A stretch of 64,000 nt of DNA from Microbacterium lacus (GTDB lineage: Bacteria > Actinomycetota > Actinomycetes > Actinomycetales > Microbacteriaceae), in NCBI RefSeq assembly GCF_039531105.1, contig NZ_BAAAPK010000002.1, positions 100,447-164,446 on the forward strand, given 5' to 3'. Shown here piece after piece: positions 1-6,720 of the stretch. Positions within the stretch are counted from its first letter, which is position 1. Every line of letters starts with the position of its first letter. Under the pieces are notes generated by a model. That model saw only the letters and a list, made by a program, of their open reading frames with translations. It was not told the origin of the DNA and searched no databases. A program made the translations under genes and the position numbers.

Positions 1-986
1 GTCGCGCGCGCGGCCGCGAGGGCGGCATCCGCGAGGGCCGCCGACGTGGGGAGATCGCGCATCCAGAGCGGCGTGACGACGGGGTGGATGCCGAGCCCCC
101 GCACCGCATCGGCGTCGGCCGCGTCCTCCTCGGCGAGGAGCCACGCATCCAGAACGCCGCCCGCGGCGCGCGCGCCGTAGTGCGCGGCGACCGCGGACGC
201 GGAGGTCTCGACCCCGATCGCGGTCAGGCACACGTCCGCCATGCCGCGAACCACCCGGCCGCCGATGATCGGCGAGACCCCGACGACGCGGGCGGCGGTG
301 GACCGCAGCGCCTCGCGGATGCCGGGGACGGCGAGGATCGGGCCGATCGAGACGACCGGATTCGACGGCGCGAGGACCACGACGTCGGCCTCGGCGATCG
401 CCTCGGCGACGCCCGGTGCCGGCACCGCCGCGGCGATTCCGGGGTTCTCGAACCGCACAGGCGCCAGCGCGGCCCGATGCCGGGTCCACCACTCCTGGAA
501 GTGCATCGTGCGCTCGCCGGGATCGGCGACCGTCACGTACGTGTCGACCTCGGCGTCGGTCATCGGCAGCAGCCGGGCTCCGAGCGGCCAGCGCGCCGAC
601 AGGCGGGCGACGACCTCGGTCGGGGTGAGTCCGTCGCGCAGCCACCCGGTGCGGGCGAGGTGCGTGCCGAGGTCCAGGTCGCCGAGCGTGAACCACGGCC
701 ACCCGGCGCCCCAGGCCTGCAGCTCGTGATTGACCCGCTCGCTGTCGCCCGCGCGGCCCCACCCGCGCTCGGTGTCGTTCACGCCGGCGAGCGCGTACAC
801 GATCGAGTCCACGTCGGGCTGCAGGCGCACGCCCGACAGCCACAGGTCGTCACCGGTGTTCACCACGATCGTGAACGGGGCGGATGCTGCACTCCCGGCA
901 TCCGCTCGCCCCTGCAGCGCGGCACGCATGCCGAGGCAGAACCGCGAGCCCCCGACACCGCCGGCGAGGACGACGACGCGGGTCAA
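1..986 (-). CDS. cofD: 2-phospho-L-lactate transferase CofD/FbiA (3' end outside window)
   Basis: Transfers the phospho-lactyl (or phosphoenolpyruvyl) group of an activated nucleotide diphosphate onto the deazaflavin Fo in coenzyme F420 biosynthesis, in the cytoplasm. The reading frame begins with the family's nucleotide loop (LAGGVGG, residues 7-13) and then NTGDD at 43-47, and about 328 codons lie in the window, close to the roughly 330 residues usual for the family, so only the last few residues are missing. I place the start at a TTG (984-986) because it overlaps the hemD stop as TTGA, giving a tight translational coupling; no better ATG or GTG precedes the conserved loop. The presence of cofD implies an F420-using organism. 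The tie to hemD is positional only. Confidence 0.9.
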   Translation of the reverse strand, partial: MTRVVVLAGGVGGSRFCLGMRAALQGRADAGSAASAPFTIVVNTGDDLWLSGVRLQPDVDSIVYALAGVNDTERGWGRAGDSERVNHELQAWGAGWPWFTLGDLDLGTHLARTGWLRDGLTPTEVVARLSARWPLGARLLPMTDAEVDTYVTVADPGERTMHFQEWWTRHRAALAPVRFENPGIAAAVPAPGVAEAIAEADVVVLAPSNPVVSIGPILAVPGIREALRSTAARVVGVSPIIGGRVVRGMADVCLTAIGVETSASAVAAHYGARAAGGVLDAWLLAEEDAADADAVRGLGIHPVVTPLWMRDLPTSAALADAALAAARA

Positions 987-1777
987 GGCGCGAATTCGTC
1001 CGCGGCGTGCGGAAGGGTGAAGCGGGCGACCGCATCGATCAGGGCGTCGACGGTCTGCGTGGCGGCGATCACGTCCACGGAGAGCCCGGCGCGACGGGCG
1101 TCCTTCGCAGTGCGGGGTCCGATCGCGGCGATGACTGTCGAATCGGGGATCTCGGGGAACTGCAGGCGCACCTGCTCGGCGACCGAGCCGCTCGTGACGA
1201 GGATCGCGTTGATGCGGCCGCTGCGGACGTCGTGCCCGATGCGCTCGGTCACCGGGACACCCACCGTGCGATAGGCGACGACGCTGCGGACGCGGTGGCC
1301 GGCCTCGACGAGGAGACGGGTCAGGACAGGCTTGGCGATCTCGCTGCGGAGCGTCAGGATGTCGCGCGCCTCCGGCTCGATCGCGATCATCTGCTCGGCC
1401 ATGCCCGCGGCGGAGTTGTCGCGCTCGGGGACGAGATCGACGCGATACCCGACCGCCTGGAGCGCGGCGGCGGTCGTCTCGCCCACCGCGGCGACCTTCG
1501 TCTGGGCCGGGATCGACGCCCGGTGCGCGAACAGGACGTCGACGGTGGTGGCGCTGGTCACCGTGAGCCAGTCGAACGCGCCGGCTTCGAGATCGGCGAG
1601 CGCCCGGTCGAGCGACTCCTGGTCGTTCGTCGGCGCGAAGTTGATGAGCGGCGCGACGACGGGAATGGCCCCCTGGTTGCGCAGACTCGCCGCGACACCG
1701 TCGCCCCACGGGCCCCCGCGCGGCACCAGCACGCGCCATCCCGCGAGGGGCTTGGGCTGCTGTGGAACGTGGTTCAT
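983..1777 (-). CDS. hemD: uroporphyrinogen-III synthase
   Basis: Cyclises hydroxymethylbilane with inversion of ring D to give uroporphyrinogen III, the branch point of haem, sirohaem and cobalamin synthesis. The 264-residue product shows the HemD pattern of two alternating alpha/beta lobes, with WRVLVPRGG near the N-terminus, DWLTVTSATTV in the first lobe and the loops ILVTSGSV and AAIGPRTAKDA in the second; overall identity within this family is low, so the call rests on these segments and length. The start ATG at 1775-1777 is preferred over an in-frame upstream codon at 1825 because the extra 16 residues look non-coding. The 181-nt gap upstream holds a small palindrome (AGACC-tcg-GGTCT, 1841-1853). 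Its stop overlaps the cofD start. Confidence 0.88.
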   Translation of the reverse strand: MNHVPQQPKPLAGWRVLVPRGGPWGDGVAASLRNQGAIPVVAPLINFAPTNDQESLDRALADLEAGAFDWLTVTSATTVDVLFAHRASIPAQTKVAAVGETTAAALQAVGYRVDLVPERDNSAAGMAEQMIAIEPEARDILTLRSEIAKPVLTRLLVEAGHRVRSVVAYRTVGVPVTERIGHDVRSGRINAILVTSGSVAEQVRLQFPEIPDSTVIAAIGPRTAKDARRAGLSVDVIAATQTVDALIDAVARFTLPHAADEFAP

Positions 1778-1958
1778 GGTGTTGGGCTCTCGTGGTGCGC
1801 GGTCAGCCGCCCCAAGATCGAGCAACCGACAGACGAATTCAGACCTCGGGTCTTGTGGTCAACGCCGTCGGCAGCATTCGCACCATTGCACTGCCTGACC
1901 GTTCGAGCATACTCCGGGCGGTGGTCGGCCGCGCCGGCGCACGACGCGAAGGGCCTGA

Positions 1959-2258
1959 TCAGCGGGCGTAGAGGCGTACGGCTGCCCAGACGATCAGGCC
2001 GACCGCCGCGGCTCCGGCCACGACCGCGGCCGTCGCGGCACCCGGATTCTTGCGCGAGAACGCCCGGGCCTTCACGACACCGCGATCCGTGGCCAGCGCG
2101 ACCCGCTTGGGGACGTTGGCCTTCTCCTCGATCGCGGCGAGCGCGGCCTTCAGCTCGGCGCGGGCCTGTTCGACCGGGTCGGTGATGCCGATCGGGACTG
2201 CGGTGCGCGGCACGGCGACCGTCGCGCGCGATACGGGAACGGGAGAGTCAGAGCTCAT
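1959..2258 (-). CDS. DUF3618-type small membrane protein
   Basis: A 99-residue protein with an acidic, charged helix (VEQARAELKAALAAIEEKAN, residues about 29-48), then a basic stretch and one C-terminal membrane helix at about residues 73-96 ending in RLYAR. This layout is typical of DUF3618 proteins, found beside holin-X and YtxH-type proteins in actinobacterial envelope or stress cassettes; the molecular role is not established. Its start overlaps the stop of the holin-like gene by 11 nt, so the three small genes 3050-1959 form one operon, reading YtxH, holin-X, DUF3618. Likely topology is N-terminus in the cytoplasm. Confidence 0.75.
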   Translation of the reverse strand: MSSDSPVPVSRATVAVPRTAVPIGITDPVEQARAELKAALAAIEEKANVPKRVALATDRGVVKARAFSRKNPGAATAAVVAGAAAVGLIVWAAVRLYAR

Positions 2259-2649
2259 CGCGCACCTCCTGGACGTCCTGGACGATGGATTGCACCGGGT
2301 TCTGCGAGCGCGCGACCTTGCGGAAGCGCCGGATGCCGAGCAGCACGAACAGCGCCGTCCCGAGCAGCAGCGACACGAGCACGATGAGGGCGGACAGCCA
2401 GTACGGCATCCAGCTGCCGAGGCCGATGATCGCGAAGGCGACCATGACGCCGAGCGCCCAGAACAGGAGGAAGATCGCGACGGCGAGCCAGGCCGCGCCG
2501 ATGCCCGCGTCTTTCGACGTCCGGCGCACCCACGCCTTGCCGGCGTCGACCTCGGCGATCACGAGATTGCGGATGAGCTCCGGGATCTCGCCGATCAGGG
2601 TGAACAGGCTGTCGTCGTTCCGGTCGCGGTAACCCCGCGGAGTCGTCAT
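2248..2649 (-). CDS. phage holin family (actinobacterial holin-X) membrane protein
   Basis: A 133-residue protein with the Actinobacterial Holin-X layout: a short N-terminal amphipathic region containing LFTLIGEIPELIRNLV, two strong membrane helices at about residues 50-74 and 79-104, and a charged C-terminal tail. Despite the family name there is no phage context here; in actinobacteria these proteins usually sit with DUF3618 and YtxH-like genes, as in this window, and probably act at the cell envelope. The ATG at 2647-2649 is used because the frame continues open upstream far beyond any conserved sequence. The gene lies 2 nt downstream of the YtxH-like stop and overlaps the next gene. Confidence 0.8.
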   Translation of the reverse strand: MTTPRGYRDRNDDSLFTLIGEIPELIRNLVIAEVDAGKAWVRRTSKDAGIGAAWLAVAIFLLFWALGVMVAFAIIGLGSWMPYWLSALIVLVSLLLGTALFVLLGIRRFRKVARSQNPVQSIVQDVQEVRDEL

Positions 2650-2651
2650 GA

Positions 2652-3050
2652 TCAGGCTCCGCTGCGGGAGTCGCCTGCGGCCTTCGCGATGTCGTCGAAC
2701 GCGTCGTCGGCGGCGTCCTTCACCGCTTTCGTGCTCTTCTCGGCGGCTCGGCTGACATCGTCGACCTGTGCGCGACCGGTCTTGATCGCCGAATCGAGCT
2801 TCTGGCCGGGCGTGCCCTTCGAGGTGGCCGCCTTCGTGACCTTGACCGCGCTGTCCCAGAGAGTGCTCGGCAGCGCCATCGCCGTGGACTTGGTGAACTC
2901 CTTCACCTTCGTGACCTGTTCCTGCACGGGATCGAGGTTCCAGACCTTCTCGGCCTGCGCCTTGATCTGCTCGTAGCGCTCGCGACCCGCGCGAGTGCCG
3001 AGCACGTAGCCTGCGGCGAGTCCGATGACCAGCCCTACTTTGCCCCTCAT
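2652..3050 (-). CDS. YtxH-like membrane-anchored protein
   Basis: A 132-residue protein with one N-terminal glycine-rich membrane helix (VGLVIGLAAGYVLGTRAGRE, residues 5-24), where the GTRAGRERYEQI segment is the hallmark of YtxH-type proteins, followed by a long lysine- and alanine-rich tail likely to be helical. First gene of the three-gene small envelope operon. A good Shine-Dalgarno (GGAGACCCC before ATG on the minus strand) supports the start. Function is unknown; the tail could contact the wall or DNA. The 143 nt upstream should hold the operon promoter, but I could not fix a convincing pair of hexamers. Confidence 0.72.
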   Translation of the reverse strand: MRGKVGLVIGLAAGYVLGTRAGRERYEQIKAQAEKVWNLDPVQEQVTKVKEFTKSTAMALPSTLWDSAVKVTKAATSKGTPGQKLDSAIKTGRAQVDDVSRAAEKSTKAVKDAADDAFDDIAKAAGDSRSGA

Positions 3051-3181
3051 GGGGTCTCCTCACGGTGGATGGATCCTTGGATGACTGCGACCAGGCTATC
3101 GCCGTATGCCGATTCCGACATCCGGTGGTCATCCGAAGGGCCCTGTGATAGGTCGGCGGCCCCGGGCGTCTCGCCGTTTGC

Positions 3182-3187
3182 CAGACT
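3182..3187 (+). promoter_or_regulatory. putative -10 box of a leaderless transcript
   Basis: CAGACT lies exactly six bases before the GTG start at 3194, so transcription would begin at or next to the start codon; no Shine-Dalgarno is visible in that interval. The same six-base spacing recurs at several other genes in this window. Confidence 0.4.
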
Positions 3188-3193
3188 GGACGC

Positions 3194-3526
3194 GTGAGCA
3201 TCGACGGGCGCGACACCGCGAGCGGGCCGTTCTCGGCCATGCTCGTCGTCGACCTGCCGATCGCCAAGCTCGACGCCCTCGACGTCATCGCGTTCGTCGC
3301 CGACAGCACGGTCGAGAACGCACAGACGGCCTTCCCGCGGGTGCCGCTCGAGCCGAACGCGTGGGCGGAGGTGCAGATCCCGAAGTTCGGCGATCCGCCG
3401 CCGTTCGCCGTCGACGTGTGCTCGGACGTCTCACCCGCGCACGCGGCCGCAGCGGCCGCGCGGCTGGCCGAAGCGCTCGAGCGGGTCGGCTGGTCGGTGC
3501 GGCTTCCCCGGCCCGGCGAGGCCTGA
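3194..3526 (+). CDS. conserved hypothetical protein, 110 aa
   Basis: Not recognised. A short soluble alpha/beta-like protein: a hydrophobic strand (FSAMLVVDLPIAKL) at about residues 13-26, a VIAFVADS segment near 31-38, a proline-rich middle with KFGDPPPFAVDV, and an alanine-rich helix followed by WSVRLPRP at the C-terminus. Codon use and third-position GC match the neighbours, which supports a real gene. It is convergent with hemY, with only 6 nt between the two stop codons. The GTG start follows a leaderless-type -10 box. Confidence 0.6.
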   Translation: MSIDGRDTASGPFSAMLVVDLPIAKLDALDVIAFVADSTVENAQTAFPRVPLEPNAWAEVQIPKFGDPPPFAVDVCSDVSPAHAAAAAARLAEALERVGWSVRLPRPGEA

Positions 3527-3532
3527 CCGGCG

Positions 3533-5017
3533 TCAGGTGAGGGGTCGCTCGTCCGGGGATCCCCACAGCGCGGTGCGCCGCACGCGCTCCGCTTCGTGCG
3601 CGGCATCCGGAACGACCTGCGCGAGCCCCGTCCCCGCGAGCCACGCGCCGACGACGGCGAGTCCGTCCACCCCGTGGATCGCCGAACGCGCCGCCTCGGT
3701 GCGCTCGGCGTGCCCGAGCGCGGAGACAGGGTCGGGCTGGCGGTAGCGCCCGCGATGCGACGCCAGGAGCGCGTCGCCGTCCAGTGCGACGCCGCGCGCG
3801 GCCGAGACCTGCGCGAGGGCGAGGGCGGCCGCGGCGCGGTCATCGAGGTCCGCCGTCGCCGGACGCGTACCGGGCCCGCCGAACGAGACCTTGAGCACGT
3901 GGACGTCGGGGCCGGTCTGCATCCACGGCCAGCGCGCGGTCGAATCGGTGACGGATGCCGCACCCTCGCGACCCGGAACCGAGTAGACCGCCGTCGCGAT
4001 CGGAGCAGCTGTCAGGGCGGGCGAGCGGACCACGAGCGTGACGACCTCGAGCTCGGTCGTGGCCGGCTCGGCGAGCTCCGGGACGAGCGCGCCGAGGAGG
4101 CGGTGCGCGTCGGCGGCGCCCGTGGCGACCACGATCTGGTCGGCGGGCCCGACGGGATCGTCGTCCTCTCCCGCGTCGGTCTCGATGATCCACTGCCCGG
4201 CAGCGCGCTGCACGCCGAGCACCCGGGTGCCCGTGCCGATGCGCACCTCGAGGGCGCGCAACCGCTCCTCCAGGGCGTCCACGAGCCGGCTCATGCCCCC
4301 GTCCAGGCTCTCGAGCCCGGCATCCGCGGGCCGGCCCTTCTTCGCAGCGCTCGCCCGGTCGGCGCGCAGCTGCATCACGGCACCGGCGAGGGATCCCGTG
4401 CGGGTGAGGGCGGCGTTCAGGCCCGGGACGACCGCTTCGACGTCGACGTCGTCGGGGTCGATCGCGAACCCGCCGACGCTCAACGGCGCGACGATCCGCT
4501 CCAGGACGGCCTCGCCCATGCGGGTGCGCACGAGCTTCCCGAGGCTGCGCTCCTGCCCGATCGTCAGCGGGGGCCGGACGCGGTCGAGGTAGGCGCGCCA
4601 CGCTCCGCGCCACCCGATGATGCGGCGGACGCTCTCGTCCCACGGGTTCTCCGGGATGCCGCGCAGCGTCGCCCCCGGCACCGGGGCGGCGCCGTCCGGC
4701 AGTCCCGCGATCCACTCCGCGCGCGGGGCGGTGGGCACGACGGCCCCGCCGAGACCGAGCTCGTCGACGAGGCGGCGGACGGCTCCGCCGCGGGTGGCCC
4801 ACCCCTCGGCGCCCAGGTCGACGCGGACACCCGCGAGCTCGTGCGTGCGGATCGCGCCGCCGAGCGCCGTGTCCTCCTCGAGGAGCGTGACGCGGATGCC
4901 GACCTTCGCGCATTCGAGCGCGGCGACGAGTCCGCCGATCCCGCCGCCGATCACGACGACGTGGGAGTCGTGCGCGTGCGCGGCGAGGTCGTCCAGGGCT
5001 GAGGTGTCGGCATCCAC
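3533..5017 (-). CDS. hemY: protoporphyrinogen/coproporphyrinogen III oxidase
   Basis: FAD-dependent oxidase that takes six electrons from the porphyrinogen; in actinobacteria it usually acts on coproporphyrinogen III in the coproporphyrin-dependent haem route. The 494-residue product has the dinucleotide-binding motif VVVIGGGIGGLVAALE at about residues 21-36, the LLEEDTALGG adenosine-binding turn and a C-terminal FAD-contact segment GLAVVGAWLAGTGL. The start is taken as GTG 5015-5017; the frame stays open further upstream through the inverted repeat at 5053-5111, which argues against a start there. The gene stands alone between the converging hypothetical gene and the exporter operon. hemD lies 1.8 kb away but in a separate unit. 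Confidence 0.87.
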   Translation of the reverse strand: MDADTSALDDLAAHAHDSHVVVIGGGIGGLVAALECAKVGIRVTLLEEDTALGGAIRTHELAGVRVDLGAEGWATRGGAVRRLVDELGLGGAVVPTAPRAEWIAGLPDGAAPVPGATLRGIPENPWDESVRRIIGWRGAWRAYLDRVRPPLTIGQERSLGKLVRTRMGEAVLERIVAPLSVGGFAIDPDDVDVEAVVPGLNAALTRTGSLAGAVMQLRADRASAAKKGRPADAGLESLDGGMSRLVDALEERLRALEVRIGTGTRVLGVQRAAGQWIIETDAGEDDDPVGPADQIVVATGAADAHRLLGALVPELAEPATTELEVVTLVVRSPALTAAPIATAVYSVPGREGAASVTDSTARWPWMQTGPDVHVLKVSFGGPGTRPATADLDDRAAAALALAQVSAARGVALDGDALLASHRGRYRQPDPVSALGHAERTEAARSAIHGVDGLAVVGAWLAGTGLAQVVPDAAHEAERVRRTALWGSPDERPLT

Positions 5018-5052
5018 CCCTCTATCTTCGACGCTGGCCTCTCCTCCGTGAA

Positions 5053-5111
5053 ACGACATCTGCACGTCGAGACGGTGGGGTTCACCCATGGTCTCGACGT
5101 GCAGAAGTCGT
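5053..5111. repeat. 21-bp inverted repeat with 17-nt loop (type C element)
   Basis: Arms 5053-5073 and 5091-5111 (core CTGCACGTCGAGAC) match at 20 of 21 positions, and the loop can itself form GGTG/CACC. It sits right after the stop of the exporter operon (5119, minus strand), so as RNA it is a strong hairpin at the 3' end, a plausible terminator, though no T-run follows. Confidence 0.8.
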
Positions 5112-5118
5112 CTCAGCG

Positions 5119-5787
5119 TCAGGCGACGCGGCCGTCGTGCAGCTCGACCACCCGATCGGCGCGCTGCACGAGCAGCGGATCGTGCGTGGAGACCACGGCG
5201 GCGATGCCCTGGCTGTGGACGAGGTCGCCGATCAGGTCCATCACGGTCGCCGCGGTCCGGGAATCCAGCTGCCCGGTCGGCTCGTCGGCGATCAGCACGC
5301 GGGGCCGCGCGACGATCGCGCGGGCGATGCCGACGCGCTGCTGCTGACCTCCGGAGAGCTCCCCTGGGCGCTGGGCGGCGTGATCGGCGAGCCCGACCAG
5401 CGCGAGGGCCTCCGCGACCCGCGCGTCGCGCTCCGCGGCCGCGACGCGGGCGATCCGCAGCGGGAGCTCGACGTTCTCGGAAGCCGACAGGACCGGGATG
5501 AGCCCGAAGGACTGGAAGACGAAGCCGAGCTGCTCGCGGCGCAGCAACGCGAGGGCGTCCTCGTCGAGCGCCGTCGCCTCGGTCCCACCGATCCAGACCC
5601 GGCCCGAGGTCGGCCGGTCCAGGCCGCCGAGAAGGTTCAGCAGAGTGGTCTTGCCGGCGCCGGAGGCCCCGCGGATCACGACGAGCTCGCCGGGATCTGC
5701 CGCGATGTCGATGTCGACGCACGCGTGCACCTCGCCGGCCGACGTCGAGAACGTGCGGGTGAGCGCCTCCGCGCGCACAGCGGTCAT
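5119..5787 (-). CDS. ABC transporter ATP-binding protein (MacB/LolD type)
   Basis: Energises export or extraction with the FtsX-type permeases encoded upstream in the same operon. In 222 residues it has every ATPase motif: Walker A GASGAGKTT at about 40-48, Q-loop in FVFQSFG, signature LSGGQQQR at about 142-149, Walker B VLIADEPTG at about 161-169, and H-loop STHD. The GELVVIRGASGAGKTT and LIPVLSASENVELPL segments are typical of the lipoprotein or macrolide export branch. Its ATG overlaps the stop of the preceding ATPase gene (ATGA). Last gene of the four-gene operon; the inverted repeat at 5053-5111 follows. Substrate unknown. Confidence 0.9.
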   Translation of the reverse strand: MTAVRAEALTRTFSTSAGEVHACVDIDIAADPGELVVIRGASGAGKTTLLNLLGGLDRPTSGRVWIGGTEATALDEDALALLRREQLGFVFQSFGLIPVLSASENVELPLRIARVAAAERDARVAEALALVGLADHAAQRPGELSGGQQQRVGIARAIVARPRVLIADEPTGQLDSRTAATVMDLIGDLVHSQGIAAVVSTHDPLLVQRADRVVELHDGRVA

Positions 5788-6716
5788 GACGCGTCCTCGT
5801 CGTCGCTCGTCCGCGGTGCCGGCCGGACGGCGACGTGGTCGGGTTCGAGCGCGAGGCGGACACGCTCGCGGAGGTCGAGGGCCTGTACGAAGTCGTCGGG
5901 CAGCTGCAGCCGGCCCACGCGATCGAGCACGGCGTACTCCTCGGCCACGTGCTCCTCCGCACCGTCCGCGTCGACCCGGGTCGAGCGCAGGACTTCGGTC
6001 GAAGTGCGCCCGTCGCGGATCTGCACGGTGCGTGCGACGTGCTCGGACACGCTCGGGTCGTGCGTGACGATGAGCGTCGTCACCCCCAGTTCGCGGTTGA
6101 CCGCCCGCATCGACTCGAGCACGTGCGCGGTCGTGGCGTCGTCGAGCTCGCCGGTCGGCTCGTCCGCGAGCAGGACGCGCGGATTGTTCGCGATCCCGAC
6201 AGCGATCGCGACGCGCTGCTGCTCGCCGCCGGACATCTCGGCCGGCCGGCGCCCGGCGCAGTGCGTGACCTCGAGGAGGTCGAGGAGCTCGGCCACGCGC
6301 GCGCGGCGCGCGGCGGCGCCCTTCGGCGCGCCCGTGATCGCCAGCGCCGCGGCGACGTTCTCGCTCGCGTCCAGATACGGCAGGAGGTTGCGCGAGGTCT
6401 GCTGCCACACGAATCCGACGCTCCGGCGGCGGAAGACGACCCGCTCCTTATCCGTCATCGTGAGCAGATCGTGTCCGGCGACCCACGCGACGCCCGCGGT
6501 GGGCTGGTCGAGGCTCGAGAGGATCGACAGGAGCGTCGACTTGCCCGACCCCGAGGCGCCGACGACCGCGACGAGCTCGCCCGGGTCGACCCGCAGGTTG
6601 AGTCCCTGCAGCGCCTGCACCTCGACGCCCTGGCCCGTCCCGGTGAGCACCTTGAAGATGCGCACCAGATCGACGCACAGGATGTCGGCTCCCGAATCGG
6701 TGACGGCGTGTGCCAT
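5784..6716 (-). CDS. ABC transporter ATP-binding protein with AbrB-like C-terminal domain
   Basis: Second ATPase of the exporter, 310 residues. Motifs are complete: Walker A GASGSGKST, signature MSGGEQQR, Walker B VLLADEPTG, H-loop VTHD. The ABC domain fills about residues 12-235; the remaining 75 residues are an addition not found in the usual 220-230-residue ATPase. Within them, about 261-299 (YAVLDRVGRLQLP, ALDLRERVRLALE) have the swapped-hairpin look of SpoVT/AbrB-type domains. This may serve as a dimerisation or DNA- or membrane-contact module; that is inference. Start ATG 6714-6716 is 4 nt after the permease stop. Two distinct ATPases suggest an asymmetric heterodimer with the two permeases. 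Confidence 0.88.
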   Translation of the reverse strand: MAHAVTDSGADILCVDLVRIFKVLTGTGQGVEVQALQGLNLRVDPGELVAVVGASGSGKSTLLSILSSLDQPTAGVAWVAGHDLLTMTDKERVVFRRRSVGFVWQQTSRNLLPYLDASENVAAALAITGAPKGAAARRARVAELLDLLEVTHCAGRRPAEMSGGEQQRVAIAVGIANNPRVLLADEPTGELDDATTAHVLESMRAVNRELGVTTLIVTHDPSVSEHVARTVQIRDGRTSTEVLRSTRVDADGAEEHVAEEYAVLDRVGRLQLPDDFVQALDLRERVRLALEPDHVAVRPAPRTSDDEDAS

Positions 6717-6720
6717 GGTC

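Noticed and set aside
2248..2649. Prophage remnant suggested by a holin-family match
   Set aside because: No other phage gene, integrase or attachment site nearby; the actinobacterial holin-X family is usually chromosomal and linked to DUF3618 and YtxH-like genes.
5018..5962. Long N-terminal extension of HemY (809-codon frame)
   Set aside because: The extra residues overlap the ABC ATPase genes and an inverted repeat; the conserved FAD motif starts after the GTG at 5017.
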